Source: Patiria pectinifera (Eukaryota > Echinodermata > Asteroidea > Valvatida > Asterinidae). From it: DNA of 64,000 nucleotides. Shown piece after piece: positions 11,856 to 22,678 of the stretch. Made by a program: the position numbers and the translations under genes. The stretch lies in NCBI GenBank assembly GCA_029964075.1, contig CM057149.1:16940197-17004196 (forward strand), given 5' to 3'. Under the pieces are notes generated by a model, which saw only the letters and a list, made by a program, of their open reading frames with translations, was not told where the DNA came from and did no database searches. The stretch's first letter is position 1. Each line of letters starts with the position of its first letter.

Positions 11856-12715
11856 AATACCTTGGAGAGTTGATGGTTTCTGATTGGTCGAGACTCGATC
11901 ACGTGGCCGGGCATTAACGGTGATAATGGACCGGCTTCAAAGATCAAGCGAATAAATGGCCCCTGAACCAGCATTGATCAAGCCCCGTTCAGCCCCATGC
12001 AAGCCAATGATTGGTCAAAATATAGTAACAGTCCTGCGGTAGCTTGTAACAATAGAGCACTGCACATGCGCTCAACCCCCATCGCGTGAGACTGACGCGC
12101 GCGTACGCAGTACAGTTGCTAGGGATGCGTGCGTGCGCGCGCGTAAGGAAGTTTTGAAACGACATCGTACAGCAGTGCAGTATACTACTGAGGATGTTTA
12201 CGACGAAAGCGTAGACCTACGATTTATTTTCTTTGAAACACTTCTCCCACCGACATATTTACCTTTCCTAAACCAAGCATCTTTGTAATTCCGGACACAA
12301 GGAATGTGTAAACGAGATTTCAGCTTCCTCCATCAGGTAAAGATATGAAAACATTGTTGTAATTTGTTTCGCTACGGCAGCAGTTTCTGTTGAGTTTACG
12401 TCGTTATAGCTGTTAAGCTAAAATATGGCCCATGAACCTGAACACAAAAAGTCTGGAAATATCGCCGGAAAAAAAGTCACAAAATTGGAGCATTTTAACT
12501 GTTTATTTCGTTAAAAGGGTATTTATTAATGGGAATAACAGTGTGAGGATCCGGTCTTCACTGCGTGATAATGACCGGGTGTGGGGGTGACCGCTGTTAA
12601 TGGACCTCGACTTCGTCTCGGTCCATTCGTCTCGGTCCATTAACAGCGGTCACCCCCACACCCGGTCATTATATCACGCAGTGAAGACCGGCTCCTCACA
12701 CTGTTATTCCCTTAC
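11856..12715. mobile_element. Second insertion in the GPCR 3 upstream block, with terminal hairpin
   Basis: By comparison with 6511-6600 about 860 bases are extra here. The right part (12527-12715) is a near-perfect hairpin with arms of about 80 bases carrying GGTCACCCCCACACCCGGTC and its complement. The middle (about 12060-12150) is rich in CpG and GCGC words. No coding capacity is seen. The boundaries are estimated from the alignment and no clean target duplication was identified, so the element class is unknown. Confidence 0.6.
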
Positions 12716-13084
12716 TAGTATATTTAAATATTGTACATTGGCAAGCTGTTTTTGTCAAAATGATATGTTTTCCTGTCACAAAATAGTGCGGGCTGCCTTC
12801 ATTTATAATGCAGTAACTCCGTGGAAATACACAAAAGACGGCACAACCATTAATTGCCTCATGCATTCTACGTTGTCATGTCTCCAAAATGTCATGAGCA
12901 TCGCTGAAAAGAAATTAATTAACCATTACAATGGATTCGCTGATCCATGGAGGCAACACAAAAAACAGCAGAGCGGCTAATACCCTGTACTGTTTTTCAG
13001 CACGGAGTATATGCGTAACCTTTGGTGTAGCCCGTCTGATACGCACCCAAGATGGCAACTTCTAGTCAAGATGAGGAGGATACG

Positions 13085-13335
13085 CACGTTAAAGAACCCA
13101 GTGACACTTATCGCTAAGAGAAGGGGTTTGCCCCGGTGTTTCTGGCAGTGGCTGCTTAATGCGCCACAGCACCTTGTAAACCATTATAAAGGTGCTACAT
13201 AATGGTTCTCATATTTCCCATGTACTTCATTTACCTGTCTCTAGTAAAAGACATAATTTCCAGCACCTTGAGTACCTAATTGTTGGTAGATAGTGCGCTA
13301 TATAAGACTTCGGTATTATTATTATTAGTATTGAT
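13085..13335 (+). mobile_element. Retroposon 3' tail ending in ATT microsatellite
   Basis: The tail reads GCGCTATATAAGACTTCGGT followed by ATTATTATTATTAG. A closing GCGCTATATAA plus ATT repeat is typical of the 3' ends of LINEs and of SINEs that share a LINE tail. No reverse transcriptase is present. Confidence 0.6.
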
Positions 13336-13974
13336 TGGACATTTTCTGGGCCTTTAAAACAGTTTGGTCGAGACTAATAACAACTTATATATCAGGATCT
13401 AACTACAACCACATGTACAGCTTCAGTTCTCACGGTTACCTTTCCTACCCGTCTGCAGTGCATGTTCAGGAGATTATGTTTTCGATATGCCTAGGCCTAT
13501 ATAATTATTCACAATGCGTCATGGGTCTGGATGACACACAAACATGGTCATTTGTGCACACTCCTATGGGGCTATGAACCAGTTAACCTTTCATTTGATT
13601 TTTCCTCTTTTTATATCAAGAATTCAGTGATCATATTTTCACTAATAGTGACATAGGTAATTTGAAATATAACCATTAAAGAAAAATGCTTTAAAAAAAG
13701 AAAAATCAGAAAGAAGAAAATTTTAGAGAATGCCTTTTGGATACCAATCTCATTACTCATGAATACCGTTTTACTTCCCTCCCAATATTGGCCAATCAGA
13801 ATCAAGATAACAAGCTCGTGCCCCCAACACTGACCCATGCTTGAGGACTGGTAACTGAAAAGACATTTCAAGTATTTCTGAAGTTTGCGAACTGAATTTT
13901 GTCACAAAAAAATAACAAAATTTGAAAATTGAGCCGAGTGGATCATGTTTTTTTTCCAACTCATGTGTACGCGG

Positions 13975-14303
13975 CAGAGACGCAAGCTCCGTGTTACTAT
14001 GGCAACAATCTTTTCAAGTCAGGTTTAATGATTAGTAGTCGGAGACAAGCATATAGAAACTGTTATCACCATATATTATGCTTGTTCAAAGCTGTCATTT
14101 AATTTACTGTCGGTGATGAAAAGTGCTGCGTGCTGTGCATCCTAATGAAGGAGCACTTAGTCCAATTGCTCTTCTCCCTGGATTCTGTATGGTGAAGTAT
14201 ATATGCGAAACCTACAAGATACAGTTGCTGTTTGGAAAGTATTGGAATAGCCGTTGTTGTATTTAGAGGCTACTCTTCGTGCAGATGAACTTGAAGTTCT
14301 ACC
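13975..14303 (+). promoter_or_regulatory. Conserved 5' flank of GPCR copy 3
   Basis: Paralogous to 950-1267 and 7790-8082, including GTCAGGTTTAATGAT and the sequence directly before the start codon. It probably carries the 5' UTR and core promoter. Whether the similarity is functional or just recent cannot be decided from three copies. Confidence 0.45.
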
Positions 14304-15641
14304 ATGGCTAACCGTTCAGATCCCAACGCCAGTATCGTGCCTGATAATTCCTGTGACACTGGCATTTTTGAGTTCACGTTGTTTTTTATAGCCGCCGTTT
14401 TCGTACTTGGAGTACCAGGTAACTGCCTGATCCTGCGTGTCTATTGGACAAAGGCACGTAAGACCAGCACCCACGTTCTGATCATGGCCTTAGCCTGGGC
14501 TGATCTGTCCGTTTGCCTTTCCATGTCTACTATGATTGTGAAACTTGCTCTAGAATGTGGAGGCAACGTGCACCTAATTTTCTTGTTGATTGGCACATTC
14601 GAGACAATTGGCATAGCTACTTCGCTTGGTATTACCGCTGTGATTGCTGTGGATCGCTATGACTGCATATGCCGGCCACAAAGGCGGTTTTGCACGCCAA
14701 GACGGGCAAAGGTAGCTGTTTTCGTTGTCGTGCTGATCTCAGTTATAGTAAGTATTCCTGAAGGCATCAACAATTTCCTGCTGTACCCGTATAGGCTGTT
14801 AGGCATAGACCTACTTGTGCCAATTTTCCAAACCATTGCTGTGTTAATTGCACTTATAGCCATTGTGCTTTGTTACGGGAAAGTCTACGCAAGGATCTTG
14901 AAACATGTAAGAGTTGGTGCAATCCCTGAACGCACATTGACGCAAGATGATCAGGCCGCTTCCAAGATCGACAAGGACCGAACGATACCATCGACACAAT
15001 GCGCTCTGCCAAGGAAAGATCAACTGAGTGCTATCCACAGCAAATGTTCGACACAACTGATACCAGAAGCTCTAGCTAGACTCGAAGCTAATACGTCCGT
15101 TGTCGACAACGAGGTGTCGACAGTTATCAATCTGGCAAGCACCAGCTATACGACTCATCATGCATCTACTTCAAGGCTGGACATTCTTGAGGTGCCCCAA
15201 AATACAAATGATAAGGTGGTGAATCCTGCCGAGCGCGATTCCAAAGTTGGCCAGAAAAGCATTTCCCAGTTATCAGAGCAAGGCTGTAGTAACGTCGAGG
15301 ACATGAACCACCGTGAAGCAACGCCGGACACTAGGAGGAGACACGCCCCTAAAAGGATGGGCGGCGCCGTCCTACAGCGTAAGACAACAAAAATGCTCTT
15401 CGTTACCAGTGTGGTGCTCCTGCTGACGTGGATGCCAGTTCTTATTTATAATGCCATCGAAATTGCTTATTTGACAGATGGCAACATAGACACTAAAAGT
15501 GCATTTCTCACTCAGGCTATATTGGACTGGCTGTTTTGCATCATCTATGCCAACAGTGCCATTAATCCATTGATTTACGGACTGGCAAACAAACGATTCA
15601 GGAAAGACTGCACGGAGGTGTTTCGAAAAATCAGACGCTAG
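14304..15641 (+). CDS. Rhodopsin-class (class A) GPCR, tandem copy 3
   Basis: A single-exon receptor of 445 aa and the third tandem paralogue. Class A marks are GNCLILRVYW, LAWADL, DRYDCIC (from residue 117), TWMP in TM6 and NPLIY (421-425). The third cytoplasmic loop is about 20 residues shorter than in copy 1 because a segment around the K-R-G stretch is missing. ECL2 has no cysteine. The N-terminus is shorter but keeps N-R-S and N-A-S glycosylation sites. The ATG is in the shared context. The frame is intact, so it is probably functional. The receptor class is certain; ligand and G-protein coupling are unknown. Confidence 0.9.
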   Translation: MANRSDPNASIVPDNSCDTGIFEFTLFFIAAVFVLGVPGNCLILRVYWTKARKTSTHVLIMALAWADLSVCLSMSTMIVKLALECGGNVHLIFLLIGTFETIGIATSLGITAVIAVDRYDCICRPQRRFCTPRRAKVAVFVVVLISVIVSIPEGINNFLLYPYRLLGIDLLVPIFQTIAVLIALIAIVLCYGKVYARILKHVRVGAIPERTLTQDDQAASKIDKDRTIPSTQCALPRKDQLSAIHSKCSTQLIPEALARLEANTSVVDNEVSTVINLASTSYTTHHASTSRLDILEVPQNTNDKVVNPAERDSKVGQKSISQLSEQGCSNVEDMNHREATPDTRRRHAPKRMGGAVLQRKTTKMLFVTSVVLLLTWMPVLIYNAIEIAYLTDGNIDTKSAFLTQAILDWLFCIIYANSAINPLIYGLANKRFRKDCTEVFRKIRR

Positions 15642-15741
15642 TTGTTCTTTGGGGGTAAGCTCCGTCTCTCTGGAGCAAAACCATAACGGTCAGTCAATAT
15701 GAAGTTTTTTTTTGTGTGAGTTATCTTCAGTGTTGTACCAA

Positions 15742-15976
15742 CAGTGTTGCATACTCGTACTCGGTGCTTTGGACTCGGACTCGAACTCGTCACACACAGT
15801 GTACTTTGGCTCGGCCCTGAACTCGGCCCTAAAGTACTTTAATGTACTCGTACTCGGTGCTTTGGACTCAGACTCGGACTTGTCACAGTGTACTTGGACT
15901 CGGCCCTCTACTCGGCCCTAGCTTAGGTACTCGGAGAACACATTACTCGGATTTGAGGACTCGAAACTCCAAACTG
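15742..15976. mobile_element. hAT-like MITE made largely of ACTCG words
   Basis: The element begins CAGTGTTGCATACTCG and ends CAAACTG. It is flanked by a perfect 8-bp direct repeat TGTACCAA (15734-15741 and 15977-15984). The paralogous 3' flank of GPCR 1 (about 2744-2752) shows the uninterrupted site. The interior is repeated TACTCG, GGACTCG and CTCGGCCCT. Confidence 0.85.
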
Positions 15977-16329
15977 TGTACCAATAACCGACCGCAATCT
16001 TTGACGTCATCCCTTTGTGACTAAAAATTCGTGGTTTGATAATTTAGGAAAAGTTCCATCATAAAAAAGATATTTCCAGGTATAAATATTTCCAGTTAGC
16101 TAGACGTAGATTTAATAACAATATTCAAATCCAAATCACTAGACGTACATTAACACACAATAAGAAATCGAAGCAGGCCGTTTTTATGGAACCCAGAAGC
16201 AGCTTTAAATAGCTCATTTGCTTCATCAGGTTCATCGTTCCACTCGGCTAATTCATCGTTGCATTCAGCAAATTCGTCATTTCATAAGGCGAAGTTTCAT
16301 TCAACGAGGTCGGTTGGAATGATGAATTT

Positions 16330-16690
16330 AAAGAGGTTGTGGAATGCTCGAAGACATTTCCGTCATTTTTCGGGTATATGTAGCCTAAGGTGTGATGAAA
16401 TAAAAACGACTATTGTGTCTGTCATGAAATGAGTACAAAAGGTACTTTTGAGAGCTGTTTTTCAGGTCCTGTTTCGACCCGAACGTGCAATTTGTGTAAA
16501 AGTCGTCGTTGGGAGCAGCAAACAAAACATAGTAAATCGTGACGTAATAAACAGGACTCCCGATGCAGCGTAGTATAAACATAGATTTCGGGAAGGTTTC
16601 GAACGATATCTTCCAGACTTGAAGGTCAGCTTTACCTGTAACCAGTATTGACGTTTCGGCATCGATGACGGCGATTTTATTCACTGACAT
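16330..16690 (-). repeat. Dispersed repeat with a 101-codon frame
   Basis: On the minus strand an open frame (16385-16690) starts MSVNKIAVIDAET. Parts recur at 9893-9990 (+) and 22215-22310 (+, a GTGGAATGCTC...CGACTATTG block), so this is an interspersed repeat. I do not recognise the product; the other copies do not keep the frame. Confidence 0.5.
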
Positions 16691-17106
16691 GAAGTTTAGA
16701 ATTTCTTCTTCCGTTATAATAACATTTTAATCATTACTGAGCATATTTTATGAGAAACACAACGTTCAAAAGGCCATGTTTTGGGGGTTCACGAGTTTCA
16801 CTGCTCTGTTACAGCGTCTAAGTACGCAATCGAATTAGCTTTGCCTGACAACCGGCACGCTTTCGCCTTCGCAACCATAATGACTGATATGGTTGGTAGA
16901 CGAATCGGCTGTCGAGTTGACATCTTTTATAAACCGTGTGTACATAAGCGTGGTTGTTTGGATCAAAAAGAGAACGATGTAAGTCGTGATATGATTCGTT
17001 GAGGACATAACTATAGCAGGCCCGTACGCAGGATTACAAGTGGGGAGGAGGCTAATTGGTCACAACATCGGACCGTGCCGTCACGCCAGTTTGAAAGTAT
17101 GTAGGC

Positions 17107-17325
17107 CCACAATGTATACCTGCGTTTGTTTATGGTGTAAATCGAGGACATAATGCACGCGTGTAACATCATCGGTGAATCGAGGACAGGAATCAAATCG
17201 AGGACGACCACAATTAGAAAAGGTGTACCAATGACGAGAGCTGTTGGGAAAAAGTTTGAGTACAAACAAAGGAAAAGGGAAGAGGAACAAAAGAAAATTG
17301 TCGATTTACACCATAAACAAACGTA
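17107..17325. mobile_element. MITE, copy A (CGTTTGTTTATGGTGTAAAT ends)
   Basis: Inverted ends CGTTTGTTTATGGTGTAAAT and complement bound about 220 bases. A second copy lies at 49510-49722. The interior of both encodes a basic K-Q-R-K-R-E-E-E-Q-K-K stretch in one frame, but no transposase domain is recognised. Confidence 0.65.
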
Positions 17326-18109
17326 CGTGCTGTAGTACAAGCATACGTACGCCGCATTTAACGCCCATTCCTTGCAGTTCGTACAGTATAGGCGCTATTG
17401 TGTGGTGAAAAATGTAATAGTTATTTTTTAATTATTATATTTTGTACAAAATTATACAGTATACACACAGTGCATGGTGTCTTACTAGAAGGGGTGCGGG
17501 GCGCCCGGGGGAGGGGGCACACTTGTGAAAGTAATAGGTTGACCAGGTAACGGAAAGAATACTCCTATAGACCTTTTCTATTTCTAGATATATATATATA
17601 TTTAATTTTTTTTTGGGGGGGGGGGGGTACTACGCACCCAGCGCACCCCTGGGTACTGACGATCATTAAAAAAATCCAGTAGACGTATTAAAAAATGGAT
17701 TGAAAAGAAATAACGTATAAAATTACTTCCAATTTAACAAAGCGATGGTCTTGATAATATAATAATGATGAAATAAATTGGGTCGATCGTTTCTCTGTCA
17801 CAGTGGTGATATCGGTAATTACAAGAAAAGTAACGCACCACGAGAGTAAAATAATGATAATAATAATTTAAAATTTACAATGCGCCTTTTGCATATAAAT
17901 GATCAAAAGCGCATTGCAGAATCAACAATAAATATAACTACTTCATAATGATGTCCAATGATACACCACAAGTCAGTAGCAGAATCAAAGTTGCCATGTA
18001 CGCCGATTCAAACTAAAATGGTTACCACATATTTGATTATGTGAACATAACAACGATTTTGATAACCCCAAAAAACAAACTTCACAATTTTGGGACCTAA
18101 TCGCAAAAA
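17326..18109. other. AT-rich intergenic DNA, possible degenerate hAT end
   Basis: No gene is recognised. GGGGTGCGG (17493) and GCGCACCCCTG (17640-17650) may be degenerate inverted ends of a hAT-like element but lack a clear target duplication. A short hairpin AATGCGCC...GCGCATT lies near 17880-17920. Confidence 0.4.
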
Positions 18110-18365
18110 GTATCAGGTTGGCGTGTAGCGGTACTTTCCTCGCCTTTCACCGCTGTGACCCGGGTTCGAATCACTGGGCCAATGTGTGGATTGGGTTTTC
18201 AGTCCCTGCCTGATTTAGTGGGTTTTCCCTAAATAATCATTCCGAGCTTTTCCTACTACGACTAAAACTGCAATTTCTGTCCACATCTTCCACCGAGGGA
18301 CCCCACTGGAAATAAGTGGAACGACTTTCGTGGACTATTCCGTCCAATTGCCGAATATATAATAA
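18110..18365 (+). mobile_element. tRNA-derived SINE
   Basis: An A-box-like TTGGCGTGTAGCGG is followed about 40 bases later by a B box GGGTTCGAATCA, the internal RNA polymerase III promoter of tRNA-derived SINEs. The body (TGGGTTTTCAGTCCCTGCC, then CCGAGGGACCCCACTGGAA) and an AT-rich tail follow. This is not a functional tRNA gene. Confidence 0.75.
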
Positions 18366-19494
18366 TCATCAAGTAATAATTTTGCCCCAAAGTTAGACGA
18401 CACATTTTAGCGGTGCATTTGGATACCAGTCATTGTTGCATTAGGCGTTTAATTACTCAAAGAATATATACTCGTACCAAATTTGAAATAATTTGAATAA
18501 ATAAGATTAAAAAGTGTGTTACTGTTTTCGCCACCCAAATGGACAACCGGTAAAGCGCCCTCTTCTGGTGCCGCATTCTTTTGTACCAAACAAATAATGT
18601 TTGAACAATTTATTCTATTGGGACTTAATACAGTTTAAAAATACAGATATCATATCTTACCCTTCCTAAAACGTACCTATCCCTTACCCAAACACAATCC
18701 TGACCCAAAACCATAAAAATAAACAGGGTGCAGAAAAAGTATATGCTGTAGTGGCAGGAAGTGTGCGAGGGGGCGTTTCCAGATCTGAGCAGCGTATAGA
18801 GGGCGGGCTATAATGAGCCGATTAATAGACTGGTTCCAACATATCGTACAATGTATTAGGCATAAACTTGCGGTTGGGTACAATTCTCGCCTGTTAAGAG
18901 ATCACGAGAAGAAAGTTCTGTCGATTTCTTGGGCCAAAGTTTAAGTATTTTTCTTTCATTTCATTTCAGAGCTGTAAGTCTTTTTGACCAGTATTTGTGT
19001 GGAGCAACCGTCAATGGGGATTTAGGATTGGTTGAAGTTGTCAAACAAGGCTGTTTGAAGACTTTCCGCATTTACTGATGAAACATCGCGCCTTCTCATC
19101 TCAGCTTAAGTTCAACTTGAAGTTCTTGACTTGGCATGCTTGGTCAAGGTCAATGACACTAACTTGTATAAAAAAGGCTTGAAAGTGGGCAAGACTGTTG
19201 ACATTAAACGTACGGTATTGGCACATAAGTTGGCTGTACAGTAGGCCTACTTGTTGTACAACTTGGACACACAATTGTTTGGATTTTGGCAGTTATTCTC
19301 CGACTTTGTCTTACTACTGAGGTGGGGTTGACGAGCTGAGTTTGACGAGTTGATAACATACGGCTTCCCACCGACACCATACGTAATAGGGCCGTAGCAT
19401 TGACATTGTTGATCTCCACTGACCAGCTGACGTTCGTTTGGAATGGTAGGCCTACGTTCAGAATATTAAAAATGCCAATGTGTGTTAAAATGTA
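18366..19494. other. Intergenic DNA, no gene recognised
   Basis: Several TAGGCCTAC words occur. The missing first exon(s) of the sorting nexin at 22679-48696 could lie here or further upstream, but I could not identify one with a matching phase-0 donor. Confidence 0.4.
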
Positions 19495-19691
19495 CGCAGT
19501 GGCTATCGTTACGGCAGCCGTAATGCATTTCCCATTTTCTATCGTTACGGTAGTGCAACTTTTATAAAAACATTAGAAGAAAATATAGAATTAGAAGGAA
19601 AAAAAGTGAATTTGAACGTTATAAAATTCAGACTTTATTTCCCTTTTAAAAAAATCCTCCAAAGCCTTGGGTTAGAAAAGGAAAAAAATTC

Positions 19692-19768
19692 GAGTGCAAA
19701 ACTGAGATGCGAACCCGCAACCTCGCGGTGCAAAATCCTACCCTCTATCGACTGAGCTGTCGCACTGC
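19692..19768 (-). tRNA. tRNA-like sequence (pseudogene or SINE head)
   Basis: On the minus strand an A-box-like AGCTCAGTCGATAGAGG and a B box GGTTCGCATCTC are spaced as in a tRNA. The acceptor arms pair only partly (GTGC with GCAC) and I cannot place a good anticodon stem, so it is probably a degenerate tRNA pseudogene or SINE head. Confidence 0.5.
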
Positions 19769-19794
19769 TCGCTATACGTGGGGAAACAAATAAT

Positions 19795-19998
19795 GGAAAG
19801 ATTTCCATATACGAAGTTCACTCAACACCCTGTGTACAAACCCTGTGAGATTGGACTGAAAAATTCTAAGTGATTTCTAAGAAAATGCTTGTATTTTCTC
19901 ACTGCTCAAATTGACTTTGATGACATGAAATTGCTATCTGGGGGCTTGTTAGTCAATACAGAGGAAAATTAGTGAACTTCGTATATGGAAATCTTTCC
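19795..19998. mobile_element. hAT-like MITE nested in 19495-20089
   Basis: A 204-bp element with perfect 28-bp inverted ends starting GGAAAGATTTCCATATACGA. It is flanked by a perfect 8-bp direct repeat CAAATAAT (19787-19794, 19999-20006). Confidence 0.9.
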
Positions 19999-20132
19999 CA
20001 AATAATTATATACCTGCGTGCAGCGTGCGTATCAAAAAAGTGTCGTAGAGGGCGCTAAACAACGGCTGCCGTAACGATAGCCACTTCGCAAAATGTATGG
20101 TGGCAGTTGCCTTTTCTGGTGTTCGTGTTCTC

Positions 20133-20393
20133 TTAAAGGGAAAATACAACATTTGCAAACATCAAAAAATAAAACTACCAAATCATTTTGAAATACCTTG
20201 CTGCCGGACTGTTAGTGAATGACAGTGTAAAGCATCCTGTAAAATCAATGCCCTGGTATCCTGTCATTTTCAAGAAAAGTGGTATTTTTGTATCAATTTT
20301 CAACGCTGGTCGGCCGACCAACCCCCCAATTCCATCCATTTCTGAAAATTACAGCAAAAGCAAATGATGTATATTCCCTTTAAATGGAATGGG
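20133..20393 (-). mobile_element. TTAA-flanked MITE, copy 1 (internally deleted, reverse)
   Basis: A 261-bp copy in reverse orientation bounded by TTAA. It has the family's inverted ends (TTAAAGGGAA...) but lacks the middle half; the deletion break falls in the central palindrome CGGCCGACC. Confidence 0.8.
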
Positions 20394-20638
20394 GTCCTAA
20401 ACTACATGTACACGATTACACCTATTTCTTTAAAATGTGTAGACCAATTTCTTTAGTTTTATTAGTTTATAAGTAGGCCTAGCTCTGGAAACTTCAGTCC
20501 AGCTCCTATTTGTATACGTTGGTCACAAAGTTTGCAGATTCTATTTTGCAAATTTCCCAAGCTACGTGTACCAAAGAATTAATACTTTGGTCTTTTTAGT
20601 AAAATAGTTCAGTATGTTCTTTTTTTTTTTTTAGAATA

Positions 20639-21160
20639 TTAAAGGGAATATACATCATTTGCTTTTGCTGTAATTTTCAGAAATGGATGGAATTGGGGGG
20701 TTAGAAATATATAGCAAATATAGTTACACTGACTTTTTTGAGGTTTTGGGTTCGAAAATGCTATAAAAACCAAGAAAAACAATCATTTTCCTGTAGTCTG
20801 GTTCCCTGACTCCATTTAAGAAGAAACAGAGCAGTTTACATATATTGGGGAATTGTAAGGTCAGGGAACCAGTCTAGCTGGCTTGTACCCGTTCATAGGT
20901 GTGTAATCGATTGCAAACAAGTGCGATGGCCAATGGGGGCCAGTATTTGAAAAAAAGCCAGTTTTTTCCAACGCTGATCGGCCGATCAGCGTTGGAAATT
21001 GATACAAAAATACAACTTTTCTTGAAAATGACAGTATACCAGGTGCCATGATTTTACAGGATGCTTTACACTGTCATTCACGAACAGTCCGGCAAGGTAT
21101 TTCAAAATGATTTGGTAGTTTTATTTTTTGATGTTTGCAAATGATGTATTTTCCCTTTAA
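20639..21160 (+). mobile_element. TTAA-flanked MITE, copy 2 (full length)
   Basis: A 522-bp copy. Both ends read TTAAAGGGAAWATACATCAT in inverted orientation and every copy in the window is bounded by TTAA, which fits a piggyBac-type target duplication. It holds an inner inverted repeat (CTGGTTCCCTGAC / GTCAGGGAACCAG) and a near-perfect palindrome around CGGCCG. No coding capacity. Confidence 0.8.
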
Positions 21161-21488
21161 TACATGTGTAATCTGTTTTAAACATGCCTCTTTTCCTTTG
21201 ACAGTTGTGTTTTTCAATGTTCAACTGTTCATTTAACTACAGTGGTGGACATTCCCTTACAATTTGTTTTCAATACACACTGCATTAAGTTCAAAAATTT
21301 AAACATCCTTTCAAAATGGCAGTTCTGTTAATTTTCTTCAGGTCGGTCATATCATTTATAATATCCTGATTTAAATGAATGGACAATGAAGTATACATGT
21401 AGAGACTCATGAAGCTTCAAAGAACATATTGTTGCAACATTATTTGAAGGAAAGCCCTGTAATGATATTGCAAGGAATACGATGGAGC

Positions 21489-22028
21489 TTAAAGGGAATG
21501 TACATCATTGGCTTTTGCTGTAATTTTCAGAAATGAACTATTTGAGGGGTTAGTATAATAGATCAAATATTGTTTAACTGACATGTTTGACGTTTCGTGT
21601 TCGAAAATGCTTGAAAAACCAAGAAAAACAAAAATGTTTAAGTAGTCTGGTTCCCTGACTCAACTAAACATAAAATGGATCAATTTATAGATGTCGGAAA
21701 ATTGTAAGGTAAGGGAACTAGTATAGCTGGCCTGCACCCGTTCATGAACATGTAACCAATAGCAAACAAAATGTGGACTGAAAAAATTGTAAATTTGGAG
21801 TAGTAGTTGAAAAATAGTCAGGTTTTTCCAACGGTGGTCGGCCGACCACTGTCATGACTGTTGGAAATGTATACAAAAATACCATTTTCTTGATAATGAT
21901 TTGACACCAGGTGCCATAATTTTACAAGATGCTTTAGACTGTCATTTACCAACATCCTAGCAAGGTATTTCGTAAAAACTTGGTAGTTTTATTTTTCGAT
22001 GTTTGCAAATGTTGTTTATTCCCTTTAA
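21489..22028 (+). mobile_element. TTAA-flanked MITE, copy 3 (diverged)
   Basis: A 540-bp diverged copy of the same family with TTAA at both ends and the same internal inverted repeats. It is more diverged than copies 2 and 5, hence probably older. Confidence 0.75.
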
Positions 22029-22065
22029 ATACAATGTAGTTTGTAGGAAATTCAATGCAAGCAAT

Positions 22066-22143
22066 GGATTTGGGAGGATTCGAACCTGTGTCACTGGTGG
22101 GTAAAAAGAGAGAAAGTACCCCTTCGCCAACCTTACTCCCTGA
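22066..22143 (-). tRNA. tRNA-like sequence (pseudogene or SINE head)
   Basis: On the minus strand TTGGCGAAGGGG (A-box-like) precedes GGTTCGAATCCT (B box) at tRNA-like spacing. Overall cloverleaf pairing is not convincing. It is probably a SINE head or tRNA pseudogene. Confidence 0.45.
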
Positions 22144-22313
22144 CTTTAAAAAAAAATTAAGTATTGCTTACGGAAAATAACTGTAATGAATGACCACTAT
22201 ACTTAACAAGCTTAAAGGGGTTGTGGAATGCTCTAAGACATTTCCGTCATTTTAAAACGACTATTGTTTCTGTCATGAAATTAGTACAAAGGGTACTTTT
22301 GAAGGACAAAAGT

Positions 22314-22637
22314 GGCATTTTTTTTCTCAAATACTGCCACCAATTTACCATATTTAGTTAGTCTGCATTTTGTTTGCAATCGAGTACACACCTATGAACG
22401 GGTACAAGCCAGCTAGACTGGTTCCCTGACCTTACAATTCCTGCCGTCCATAAATTGCTCTGCTTCATGGGGTCAGGGAACCAGACTACAAGGCTGTGAT
22501 TGTTTTTCTTGGTTTTTCCAGAATCTGTTAAACACCAAAGTTCAAACAAGTCAGTAACAATATTTGCTATAAAATGCTTACCCCCAAATCCATCCATTTC
22601 TGAAAATTACAGCAAAAACAAATGTATATTCTCTTGA
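22314..22637 (-). mobile_element. TTAA-type MITE, copy 4 (truncated, reverse)
   Basis: A reverse, end-degenerate copy of the 20639-21160 family. Its outer end lies only about 40 bases before the sorting-nexin exon at 22679, so it sits next to that exon's 3' splice region. Confidence 0.7.
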
Positions 22638-22678
22638 ACCATTTGCTATTTCTCCAACTTTTTTTACTCATTCTAAAG

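Larger units (their letters stand above)
19495..20089. mobile_element. hAT-like element hosting a nested MITE and a tRNA-like sequence
   Basis: Inverted ends AGTGGCTATCGTTACGGCAG and complement (outermost three bases differ) are flanked by the direct 8-mer AAAATGTA (19487-19494, 20090-20097). Inside lie a minus-strand tRNA-like sequence and a complete second element at 19795-19998. No transposase is seen. Confidence 0.75.

Noticed and set aside
18553..18564. Candidate first exon (ATGGACAACCG then GTAAAG)
   Set aside because: Phase does not match the exon at 22679 and no supporting context.
21313..21345. Candidate first exon of the sorting nexin (ATG GCA GTT ... CAG then GT)
   Set aside because: It would end in phase 2, whereas the exon at 22679 opens in phase 0.
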